This document shows positions 23,100-34,265 of a stretch of 64,000 nt of DNA, one piece after another. Source of the DNA: Solanum dulcamara (taxonomy: Eukaryota > Streptophyta > Magnoliopsida > Solanales > Solanaceae); assembly GCF_947179165.1 (NCBI RefSeq), contig NC_077248.1, positions 50,423,232 to 50,487,231 on the forward strand, read 5' to 3'. The translations under genes were made by a program, and so were the position numbers. Each line of letters starts with the position of its first letter. Position 1 is the first letter of the stretch. Under the pieces are notes generated by a model. That model did not search any database and was not told the origin of the DNA. It saw only the letters and a list, made by a program, of their open reading frames with translations.

Positions 23100-26000
23100 A
23101 AGTTATAATAATGTAGGGTGTTACATAATTGAACCCAATATGACCCGCGACCCTATTTTGGTTTAAAAGACCTCGAATTCAATTTTTTCCCCAAACTCAT
23201 CCCCCCTTCCAAATTTCCCATTTGTTACATTCATCTCCTCCATCCTATTTTACCCTCTAATAGTCACATTCATCATAACCATCACACCTCTTAAACTCCA
23301 CTCCATTTATCTATCACCCCCAGTCACAAAATTATTTCCCCAAATCCCAAACCAAGAAAGTGCACAAACAGTGCTATAGGTTGATTGAGCAGGTTAGTGA
23401 GGGTTTGATACATAAAAGATCGATTAAAACTCAAATTTTTACTCATAAAGTCTAAAAATCGAACTTGAGTAAGCTCCTTTTTCTTCTTTCTATTATATAA
23501 TTTTTAAATTGCACTTGACTTAGGGTTTATATTAAAATTCTCTGAGCATTAATGAAACCCTAGGAATGATGGTATGTGTGTATGCTAAATTAGTGAATGA
23601 ATTAAGCATTAGGTTGGGATGTATTAATCTAAAAAAAATTGAAGGCCTTAGTTTTGATTTTTGATACTAGCCTAGATTTTTCATGCCTACAAAGGTCTGT
23701 GCTGGGTCGTAATACATTATAAGGCTCGTAGTTACCCTTCATAAACAAATTTCTAAAGTTCCAGTCTCTGAACTTTATAACCATCAATAGCATGAGTGTT
23801 AACTACGAGTCATAGAACCTTCTATGGTTCATGGACAGGACTCGTACAATTGAGTTATGAAAAATATTAACTCTGAGATCTATGAGTATGTGTACGATCC
23901 TTAGAAATTTCTATGGTTCATGCATCAGCCTCATAGTTCTAATATTCTGAAGCTTAAAAATTAAACTGCCTTTATAAGACAAGGTCCTACGACTTGTGGC
24001 CTTTTCCACGGTCCGTAGTTACCCACTCGTAGGACCTTATCATAAAATACCAAAGAGATTTGGTTTTTATTTCTTTGATTTTATTCTTAGTTCTTTTTTT
24101 GTAATTAGTTTTGTTATACTAATACTTTTCCCACAGGTACTATACTGCAAAAGTCAAACCCAAAGAATGACGGAAAGGCAGCCACACTGTCCAAGAAATT
24201 CAGGGCTCAGGCTAAGTAATCTGGTTTACAAAATAAACCTACTGATGATGAAAAAGTGGCTCTAAGGAATAATATCTAGTGAGTTCTGACTACAATGTCA
24301 AGCCCTAGACCACTATAAAATATACGAAACAACTTACACCGGTGGCTGAGTCTACTATAGTCACTTTCCCTCCATCCCCTAAAGTCTCCTTCTCCCTAGT
24401 CTAATGAGAGAGAAAGATCATTGTAGGGGGAAATCAACAGTGGAAACAGTCAATCGAGATTGCAGTCCGAGTACAGCACCTCACTATCCGAATAAGGAAC
24501 ATATGATGAACCTATATACACTATACATAAGCAGGAGATCCAAATATGTGGTGTATCAAAAGGATGTTTGACATATACAGAGAGGGGTAACTTTAGAAGA
24601 TCAGGGAAATCCATACCAGGGTATCTTCAAGGAGTCCAAGATAGTGAAAATTGGATTAGATATGGTTTCAGATATCTAGGCACTATTATCCCTACATCAG
24701 CTTGAATAGATGGATGCATATCTGGATCCTACAGTGCCCCCATGGTCCAAGAATTTTTTCTCTTATGAAGCGACAGTGGCCCATGACAAATTGACAGAGC
24801 CCAAAGAAGTTGACCAGAAACCACTCATGAGTACATTAGTTCAGGATGTTTCGGTTGACATATCAAAGTGCACCATCTGATGTTTTTTATGGGTAAGAGT
24901 ATGAGCACACCACATTAATGGCTGAGTTTGATCACCACATGCATACAGTCTGAGATCGTAACATCATAAGGGATCCGGCACAAAAGGCTTAGATGATGAG
25001 ATGGATAGCGAGTTACATAGCTGAGTGAGAAGTAGATGCAAAGTGGGTATCTGGTCCGTGCATGATAAAAAAGACCTTACTGAATATAATGGGCAACGAG
25101 ATTGATTTTTCTCGATACATCATCGAGGAGATTCATAAGAGGGAATTTTGAGGTACCATGAGCATTCTCTTCCCATGCTTGATCTATATGCTTTGTCAGA
25201 ATTTTGTAGTACCTTCAATACTAATGATAGATCAATTGACTGATGTGACTTAAACACCGATGTAGGGCTAACTAAAGATGACACAAATTTGGTCACACAG
25301 AGTCATGCTCCACAACCAAAGATCAGATAGTCGGACTTAGTTATAGGATCATCCATGGAGAAGAGTGCTGAGAGAGTTATCTAGAGAGAGATCACACTAT
25401 GGCTTAGTTGATGGAGGCTAAGGCTGCCACCACCTCTACTATGCCCTCCACCAGCAGCCCCATCGGCATACCATACCCACATCCTACTAGCTTGATCACC
25501 ATTCTGTCTAGGTTCTTATAGAGCTTAGTTTAGAGAAAGAACCAGAATGAGTCACAGTTAGCCCAGTTGGTCCAGATATCTGTCCATAGGTCCAAACATT
25601 GATTTCTCAGTCAGAAAAGCGAGTAGCCTCGAGGATGTAGGCGGTCATAGATGAGAAGGCCCATAATGTAAATATATAGATTGTTTATTCAATTTTAGGT
25701 TGACAGAATACCTCTGGATTTCATAGAGTATGGATATATTGGGTATGAGAAAAGATACAGATAAGCTCCAATCAGAGGTCACCGCGTTAGTCACCGCACA
25801 AGCACTACCCATCCTTCTTTTACTATGTTTATTTGGACTGCCCTATCTTTTGTTTTAGATCTTTTTACTAGTTATGACTAGAAACTGGTGCAAGGAAAGT
25901 GGCACATAATGATGATGATATTACGGGGCAAGAAAGAGTGTTAGGATATTGAGGTGGTTGGACATGCTTCCATACTTGATGAGCAGATCTAGGTGGATAG

Positions 26001-26200
26001 AGAATGGCAATAGACTGTAGGATCCTCTGCTTTGCAATTGCCTACTGATAGTGCCCCACCAATCGAGTTTGAGACACTGATAGCTATCGTGGGTTCCACA
26101 CCAATGGATCCATCCACCACCAGATTGGACATTGGCGCTTAGACGCAATAGATTTTTCTTCAACCTTTGTTTTTAGTTTGTCACTATAGTGTATTGAGGA
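23100..26200 (+). pseudogene. Athila env-like / plant transposon protein region, decayed
   Basis: After pol, Athila-type elements carry an extra reading frame. Here a Pro/Ser-rich lead (23180-23340) is followed by fragments such as FFSYEATVAHDKLTEPKEVD near 24750 and DILGMRKDTDKLQSEVTALV near 25730, a coiled-coil-like segment. They resemble the 'putative plant transposon protein' found between gypsy pol and 3' LTR in Solanaceae. Function is unknown. Stops occur every few dozen codons. Some frame assignments are uncertain. Confidence 0.45.
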
Positions 26201-27649
26201 AAATGCATAGCTTTTTGAGAGGGGTGGGATTATTTTGTTTTTCTTGGATTGTCTTAGTGAAATCTGAATAGCCTACTCACTCGTATATGTCCTTGGAGTT
26301 TTCTTGCATGTGTTCTTTCCCCGAGGACCTTTTAATTTTGTTGAACTGACATGTATAGGATATGTTGTAAAATGTGAAATAAGAATAGGAAAAATATGGC
26401 AAGATGGCTAATGTTTAACTGAAAAATAGGGCCCCTCCAAAAAATTTATGTGATGTATCTATTTCATTGATATGTTGACAGTGTGGGATGTTTATATGAT
26501 ATGACATAGACTTATAGGATAATCATGACTTAAGCTAAAACATGAACCAAATATATCAATGATTAATAGTGTGAATTTGTGTCATCTATGTGTGAGGCCA
26601 TTACTTAATTCTTACTGTGGATGCCAATGCAGAACTTGACCCGTTGGTTGTGCTATGATAATTGAACTAGTATTCGAGAAAGGATCATCGGCCATTTTTT
26701 AAAATAGTATACTTAGCCTAAAAACAACCAAACGAACGAAGGTGTATCCCTCGATCCAAATCTTTGAGACTGAAATCGCCCTTTTAATTGCATTACCAAA
26801 TTCATCTTTCCCATCGTTCATTATAATCTATATTTTGGACCTGGTCCCCCCTTGGATATTTTGCACCTCAACTCAGGAAAAATGTCTAATTTAACGATGG
26901 CCACTATAGAGGAAAACTAGAAAAGAAAGGGGTATGAAAGGAATAGTATAATGAGAAAGAGGGATATAAATAGATGTAGCCGGAAAAAAAAGAGAAAGAG
27001 AAAAAGAAAGAAATGAAAAAAAGGAATAATATGAGAAGAAAAAGAGGAATATACGTCGCATCCAAACATTAATGAAAGATTAAAAAAAAGAAAAAATAAC
27101 GGGTGAAATGATTATTAAGTTAAGGTATTGTCAATGAGGACAAAAGTCATTAGCATCCAAATATGCCACACATGTCTCCAAGCCTATGTTACAAGCCAAA
27201 AAGTCCTACAGTGATCCTAATTCAATTGTTCGAGTGTTTAGTATTAAAAATAAGGGAAATCATATGGTATTGTGTATGCGTGGTTTAAATTTCTTTTGTG
27301 AGAGTGAGTGTATACCTAGTCCCTCTCCTTAAGAGAAAAAAATCTTGATATGTATATTAAAAAAGAGACTTCTTTTCGGTAAGGGCACAAGTAGCACTGT
27401 CGAGAATGTATTATTTTAGTGGTTGTTTGTGTATGTAACCTTATCTATTGAGATAGTGATGTCTTATGTTGATCCGCATGTGTTAGCTTGATAAGAAAAG
27501 ATTGATGCACTAGTTGTTGAATTAAAATGAAGGGTGTCGTGGTTGTAAAAGGCCATGTGATTTTCATAGGTTCTTGATCTTCTTTTGGTAGTGTCATTAT
27601 ATGATACTTATGTCGCTTGAGGATAAGCAATGATTTTAGTTGAGGTTGT
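26201..27649 (+). other. Athila 3' untranslated spacer
   Basis: No gene seen. It includes a strongly purine-rich tract (about 26920-27110, mostly AGAAAGAG-like). It ends with GAGGATAAGCAATGATTTTA at about 27619-27638, a motif usually found just before the 3' LTR of Athila/Tat elements. Confidence 0.5.
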
Positions 27650-29180
27650 TGATGTACCGCAAATTTGTAGTGCTTGTAATGCTTTAAACTTGGGATTTTG
27701 CGACTATTTTAAGTATTTGTTAGTAGATTTGATTGTGTTTTGTATTTAACTTGCATGAAAATAAGTTTTGATAATTGAGTTGATATAACAGTGCTGGCGG
27801 TATGATTTTGACCATCTATGATCCCTACTAAAGTTTTGGAAAGGATGACGAACCATAGAAGAAATCGTACAATGAGAGATTAAAAACATGACATCTAATT
27901 TGAAGTTCACGAGAAAAAAGTACAATCTGTTGTGAATATGAGTCATAGATGAATGTTCAAAGAATCAAGGACTGGCGTGTGAAGACTCTCAGACCACGAA
28001 GTCATACTACAAGCCGTAGAAAGCTCTACGAGTCATACATAGAGGTTCGTAAAAGAGAGTCAGAGAGTTAAAAATAGAGGACTAAGACCATGACTGGCCA
28101 AGACGAGTTGTACTTCCTTCTATGGACCGTAATTCTCATTTATAGAAGATGTCCTAAAGTTTGAATATTCACTACCATCCACGAGAGGACTCCACGAGCC
28201 GTGCAAAGGACTACGGTCCATACATGAGAGTCATAAAAGTTGTTGAACCCTATTTTTCCCAGAGCAGTTTGGTTTAGGTTTAGATGTCTATAAAAACTTT
28301 TTTAGGTTTTAGTTAAGAGAATGTTTGTTTTAGAGATTGAGAATTAATAGTGAATTGTTTTCACTTTAATTCTTGAATTCGTGGGATTTTAATTATTCTT
28401 TTGATCTTTGATTTTGATTTCGCAATTCAATTCAATATTTCAGATTTCCAATACTCATCTTGTAAGTTTATGATTTATTTTAACCAAATTATTATGACTT
28501 GTGATCAGACAACTATGACTAGCTAATTCTACAACTAGGGTTGTAGGAAAGAATAAAGGACGTAGAACTAATAAATAGTAATTCTTGAATATTGTGCATG
28601 CAAGTATTGTTCTCTTCGCTTTGATTGTTTTTAATGGTTGAAAATGTTAGAAATAGCCTTATACTTACTTGTCGGACAAAGGGGGTAAAAAAGTGAAAAA
28701 ACGGATTATACAACGAAGCTTTGAGGTTATCAACCCTCATGTAATAGCTTGAACGGACCAAGGAATAGCTAATTTGAGATCAAAGATAAGAATTAGTAAA
28801 GCATACACCTATTGATGGACCAAGTTGCATGGTGGTATTTACTTATTTAAGGGACCAACCACTTAGGTGAACTCAACTTACCAATCTTGCTTGTTACACA
28901 CTAGGCAGGATTACTACTATAAAGTTTTACTAAATGAAGGATTCATGGGGAACATTGAACCCCTAGTTTTGTCTTTTATTGAGTTCAAACACATTAATCT
29001 ATTACTTTTATATTTTATTGCGATTAATATAATCAATTACTTTTATACAAAGACCCCCCCCCCCTTTTATGAAAATAATATGACTAAGAGCACGAATAAT
29101 AACAATTAAGCTAAGTCAGAATCTCATTCCTCGTTGGATCGATTCTAACCTTTGTTAGGCTTTTTATTTGATCAACAATT
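27650..29180 (+). mobile_element. Athila 3' LTR (uninterrupted copy)
   Basis: It starts TGATGTACCGC at 27650 and aligns with both halves of the split 5' LTR (8036-8350 and 15302-~15990), which proves the split is an insertion. The part after ~28650 is not matched in the 5' copy, but near 29130 it has GTTGGATCGATTCTAACC, typical of the U5 end of Athila LTRs. The exact end is uncertain. It contains an 11-C run at 29054-29064. Confidence 0.75.
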
Positions 29181-29428
29181 ATTTTATACTTCTTTTAGAG
29201 GTTAGTGACAAGTGGATGAGATATTTAGATCATAAGATTTGGTATATAGACTGCGAGTCCCCCATGGGTCCTTATCTTGGGAGCTAAAGCTCGGCAGAGT
29301 GTACATGATAGGTTGTGCGACAACTTTGGTTCCACCACATCATTTCATCATTACATTACATTGCATTGGCCAGATTTGTTTGTTTGTAAATTTTTTCTTT
29401 TGATATGAGAATTGTGTGTAGCCTTACT
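29181..29428. other. Unassigned junction sequence between Athila LTR and family B LTR
   Basis: No gene or clear repeat. It contains phrases common in gypsy LTRs (GGTTCCACCACATCATTTCA), so it may be a further LTR relic. Confidence 0.3.
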
Positions 29429-30999
29429 TGGTTAAGAAGAATCCATAAGAGGTATGTAAAGCTATCTCTCTTTCCTTTTGGCATGTCTTCAAGTTAAGTA
29501 ATAAATGATATGAGCTTGAGGGTAAATCTACTCATAAATTCCAAACACAATTCATGACCTTTATTTACTTCTTAATGAAAGCACTCTTACAGTAATTTTA
29601 CTAGGACTTCTCAAGCCTTTACATTCGTTAGGAAGTGAGGAGTACGTAAAGTCTATCTTTCTTTTCTTTTGGCATGTCTTAGTCTTAAGTGGATTGTGTA
29701 TGTAATGTGGGAATAATTCCATTCATAGAACCCCGAGTATGGTTTCTCAATCTTATTCACTTCTTGGTATTAGAACTCCTGCGATAGCTGAGTTATTATC
29801 TTGTAAGACTCTTACGTGGTAAAAATTATTATATGTGCAGCCTATCCCTTCCTTTTCTTGAAATAGCTTAATATAAGTGAAAGGATGTGTGATATGAGCT
29901 ACAGATAGTTCCATTTATAAGTTCCGTGTATGACTCATGACTTGGACTCACTTTTGAATGATAAGGGCCTTGAAGTAGTTGAACTATAACCCTCGAGCCT
30001 TCTGCATACTGAATAATGATTGGATATGTAAGCTCCTATACCTAAAGGCTCTTTGAGATATCTTATGATGATATTCGGGAGATGTCTGATATATTACCAA
30101 GGTTTACGTGCATGTATATGCATTAGTATATTATATAGGGATCGGATCGTACGTTCCTCAACACTAACATCTTATATGTATAGGGATCGGATCGTATGTT
30201 CCTCGGCACTAACCTGTTATATGTATAGGGATCGGGTCATACGTTCCTCGGCACTAACGTATTATATGTATGGATCAGGCCGAATGCTCCTCGGCACTAA
30301 CCTGATATATATATGGATCGGGCTGTACGTTCCACAGCGCTAATAGTATGCATATGCCTACGGTGATAAAATGATGCATTTGTTACACCGAGTCCCCGAG
30401 TGGGCCAGATACGGTATGTGATACTGGTATATATGACCTTATTTTGTAAGGTCCAGGTACAATACTCTGTTAAATTTTATACTTGTCCCCTGCACCCCTA
30501 TGATAATTGTAATTTTCTTATGATGTTTTATACTTTACATACTCAGTACATATGTCGTACTGACCCCTCTTTCTTTGGGGGGATGCATTCATGTCCGCAG
30601 GTGTAGACACAGGTTTTGGGAGTCCGCCAGCTTAGGATTCTGTTTAGCCAGTTTGAAAGAAGATCCATTGTACCAGAGCCGAGTTTGGTACTTAGTATTG
30701 GATGTATATATTTGCTTATTCAGGGGTACGGCAGGGGCCCTATTCCGCCATAGGATATGGTTACTATTCTTAGAGGTCTGTAGACATATGTATATGGGTC
30801 ATTTGTAAGTTGTTCTAGTTGTACCTATATGGCGTGTTGTAACATTATTACACTAAGGAAGCCTTGTCGGCTTGTATGTTTTCTTATCTGTTGGTACACT
30901 AAGAGTCAAATAGGAAACGGGTTTACTTGTAATTGGCAGGGGTACACGCGTGTGTCTAGTTCGGGCATCCGTCATGGCCTACAGGATTGGGTCGTGACA
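29429..30999 (+). mobile_element. Family B (Tekay-like) 5' LTR, 5'-truncated
   Basis: It aligns continuously with 35942-37512 of the 3' LTR (starting GGTTAAGAAGAATCCATAAG) and ends GGTCGTGACA at 30999, just before a primer site. About 1.7 kb of the LTR's 5' portion, present at 34266-35941, is missing. Small frames here are incidental. Confidence 0.9.
30140..30330. repeat. Tandem repeat of ~45 bp in family B 5' LTR (5 units)
   Basis: Units start with GATCGG/GATCAGG at 30140, 30185, 30230, 30273 and 30316 (spacing 45, 45, 43, 43). Core: GATCGGGYCRTACGTTCCTC, then GGCACTAAC. The frame 30053-30343 is only the translation of this repeat. Confidence 0.95.
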
Positions 31000-31001
31000 G
31001 A

Positions 31002-31014
31002 AGTGGTATCAAAG
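31002..31014 (+). other. Primer-binding site of family B element
   Basis: AGTGGTATCAAAG lies three bases after the LTR end. TGGTATCA matches the initiator-methionine tRNA type site used by this class. Confidence 0.8.
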
Positions 31015-33330
31015 TAGTTCTTCCTTAGAATGTCTACAGACCGTGTCTAGTAGAGTCTTGTTTATCGGTGTCTTGTGCACCACATCTATAAACAAGAGGC
31101 TACAGGACATTTAGGATATTACTTTCTTTCAGATCTAAGATCGTGCGATAGAGCCGAGTTATAGGGAGTGAAATTCCTCATTCTAACCTATGATTATAGC
31201 AGGAGGATAATATCGATAAAAGAAAGTAGCTGATGATATTAGAAGGTACAAAGCAGGAAGGTAAGCAAAGTCATAGAAGACTTATGTCAGGTAAGGTGTT
31301 GAAATATGATTGACATATAAAGCTGAAAAGTGAAAGAAAAAGTATACAGGAAAGCGCAACAGGTGCAGTTCAAGTGGACATACGAGGTAAGTCCATATTC
31401 ATACTGTCAATTATGGGCGCCCTGTGTGGCTGCTATATGATATGATCTGAATATATACATGTATGCCCTATGAGGCACTGTTGGCTTTTATTGCGTGCAG
31501 GTGTTGAGATAGTAAGAAATACAAAGGAAAATCTGCCCAAATTTTCTTAGAAATAAAAGGAGAAAGAGATACAAGGTTGTAGTACGTCTTCCCCATAATA
31601 AGGATAAGACTAACTAAGAAGGGTAAGTAACCCATAGTAAGAATCGTGAAGAAGATTAAGCAGTGTTATACTATAGGATTGAATGCACACAGGATACCAT
31701 GTGAATATAACAAAGATCGTTATGAGAATAAGGAAAGCTTAGTAAGGAAATAACTAAAAGGTATGATGTGGTCCATATGATTGAAATATAAAGATAGGTG
31801 TGAAACGGAAAAGCGATCTAGCGAACAAATAAGGAAGACTTATCAAGTCTGTAAGGAAAGTTTCAAATAAAGGTTATATGACGGCAGAAAGGATAGCTGG
31901 TGCAAGGGAATAAAGGGTAATATGGAATTCCTTGCAACCAAATATGGACATGAGCTAGAAGAATAATAAGGAAGTTCTAACAAAGGCACCCAAGATAGAC
32001 ATAAGTAACTGAATACGAGGACGGAGCAAAAGGAGAATGTATGGTTATATGTTTAAAGGGGTAGTACAACAACATGGTGTTAAGGTAGACCTATTATTGA
32101 GGAAAGCTCGAGATGTTGTTAAGAAAGTGAGCATCGGGAACCGACAAGGATGAAACCCATGAGGCATAAAGAAGTATTGTGTATATGTGACTCGAGTACA
32201 AACAATTAGACTGGACCAGCACCTCACGATTAGGTTAAGATGTCTTCCATGGGCAACCAAAGGTATGGACGATGTAAAGGAAGGCATAGATATGGTGCAG
32301 TATACCAAATGTGTTGGAGAAGGATCATACGCATTTGAAATAAGGGCGTAAGGTAGAACACAAACAGATAGTGACATGGGTACACCCTAAAGGGGGGAAG
32401 TGGCTTCAAGTGAGATCCCATACTGGCAGAGTGAACAAGATCTAAAAGCTAGCAATGAACAGATAAAAGCCAAGATGATATCTGAGATAGTGCAAAGGAT
32501 TATTGGGAAGGACCTTTAATAGTGTGACATCAAAGGATGGGCATATACAAAAAGGGATGGATACGACAAAGAAATGATAACGAGAAACTTAAATGGTAAG
32601 GGATAACCAGGCTACACTTGACTAAAGGTTAAGGTGTTAGCAACCAAGTTATTGGCTATTGAGGTAGATGACATATAGGTAACAAACGCAAGAGGATAAC
32701 AAAATCTCTCCTATATTGGAATATGAGAAAACTTAAGAGAAAGTGAAGGAAGCAAAAAAAGTGTAACAAAAGAGACTATAACCGCATGTTAGTATAATGA
32801 CACATGTAAAGCAGAGTAAGCCAAGAGCAAGAAAGGCTGTGACAAAAAATGAACGCACTTTGTGCAAATTATACAAGAATAGTTGTACCGCCTATGAGCA
32901 TTGGTATACTAAGAGTAATATTAAATGGTTACTCGATAAAAAAAAGTCGGTAATAGCAATGTAGTTTCCATATTTAGAATCTATTAAAGAAAAGTGTAAG
33001 ATGGTTCGAGGCAGAACTATTAAGATATAATCAGTATTAAGGACAAAAGTCATCGTGGAGCCCTAACCTCGACTAAAGGGAGTAATACATTAGTATAGCA
33101 ACGCTAAGGTATTTTCTGGACTGCTTTAAGTACCTATACATATTTTTGTAAGGATTACAATATGATGTGTGGTAAGAGAACAAGAGAGAAGATCAGAGTA
33201 AAAGCGCAGGATAGCATGCCTAAAGTGTTACAAGTAGGATTAAGAGGAATTATACAATAGATTAAACAAAATGAAGCATCAGAAGCTTGATAGCCTATTA
33301 TAGGAAATGGAAACCCCAACTCGGAAATAG
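31015..33330 (+). mobile_element. Family B internal region without recognisable genes
   Basis: This is where gag, protease and RT should lie. I find no RT, protease or zinc-knuckle motif in any frame, only purine-rich sequence with frequent stops. The antisense frame at 32045-32377 has no family signature. It is either extreme decay or a non-coding internal domain like those of large retrotransposon derivatives. Confidence 0.5.
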
Positions 33331-34253
33331 AAAGCAGTTAATATGGATTATAGTACAGGCTGACCTCGCATTCTAAGAAACTATGAATTCATACGGTTTA
33401 TGGTAGATAAGCTGACAGAATCAACCTATTTTCTTCCAGTTAGGAAGGCATATTCAGCTAAGGGTTCTGCGAGATGACATAGAAAGGAAAAAATAAGATT
33501 TCACGGAGTTTCCACACCTATTATCTCAGACAGACAAGTTCAATTTACAGCTAACCACTGGAGATCATTTCGGAAGAGATTGGGGACACAGGTGAATCTT
33601 TGTACGATATTGTGCCCTTCAATTAATGGATAGGCCCGGAGGGGATCCATCAAGTTAGTAATGAAGTAAAGCTTATCCAGGAAAAACTATTAACAGCCCA
33701 GAGTTAACAAAATTCATACGCAGATAGTCGACGTCAACCTTCCAAGTTAAAGTAGATGAATAAGTATTTGTGAAAGTGTCACCAAGGAAAAGTTTATTAA
33801 AATTCAGCAAGAAGAGGATACATTGGTCCTTATCGGATCATTCGTAGAATAGGCAAAGTTGCCTATGAGTTGGACCTACCATCCGATTAGAAGCAATACA
33901 TTCAGTTTTTATGGCTCAATGCTTCGTAAATATATAAGCGACCCTCCCAGAATATTCTCAATGGATGAGATCCACATAACAGAGAAGTTTTCCTACGAGG
34001 AGCGACCTATCGCCATCTTGGGTCGGTAAATTATATGGTTGCAAACTAAGGATGTGGCGCCCATCAAAGCATGTGATGAGACAAAGGTAGAGAAGAAATA
34101 TTTGTATGGAACCCTATGTCTACAGGTAATCTAAACTCCTAAATCAATGATTTTGACGAGTAGGAGGCCTATGGATGACAACTGGTATAGAGAATTCCCA
34201 AAGTCCTGGTAAGACCTCATAAGGTTAATTAACATCCGAGGACGAATGTTCTA
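33331..34253 (+). pseudogene. Family B integrase remnant
   Basis: Pieces in shifting frames match gypsy integrase in order: a core start like DKLTESTYFLPVRKAYSAKG near 33405-33460, then STPIISDRQVQFTANHWRSF near 33510 (second core aspartate kept), then the C-terminal IGPYRIIRRIGKVAYELDLP near 33830-33885, then FSYEERPIAILGR near 33990. It closes with GAGGACGAATGTTCTAAAGG. Many stops; inactive. Confidence 0.8.
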
Positions 34254-34265
34254 AAGGGGGAAGGA
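34254..34265 (+). other. Polypurine tract of family B element
   Basis: AAAGGGGGAAGGA directly precedes the LTR start TGTTACACC at 34266; the tract primes plus-strand synthesis. Confidence 0.85.

Noticed and set aside
23996..24265. 89-codon frame with a hydrophobic segment
   Set aside because: The hydrophobic run comes from a T-rich stretch within the Athila env-like region; no homologous start or neighbouring exon is visible.
30053..30343. 96-codon frame with repeated YRDRIVRSSALT-like units
   Set aside because: It is the translation of the 45 bp LTR tandem repeat (period divisible by three). The same appears at 36564-36794. Not a repeat protein gene.
27000..30400. CRISPR-like array at the ~45 bp repeats
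   Set aside because: Units are head-to-tail without unique spacers, lie in an LTR and occur in a plant genome; they are an LTR minisatellite.
32045..32421. Antisense open frames of 110 and 63 codons
   Set aside because: Overlapping frames in the non-coding interior of family B; no start context or domain signature, and they are opposite to the element's own direction.
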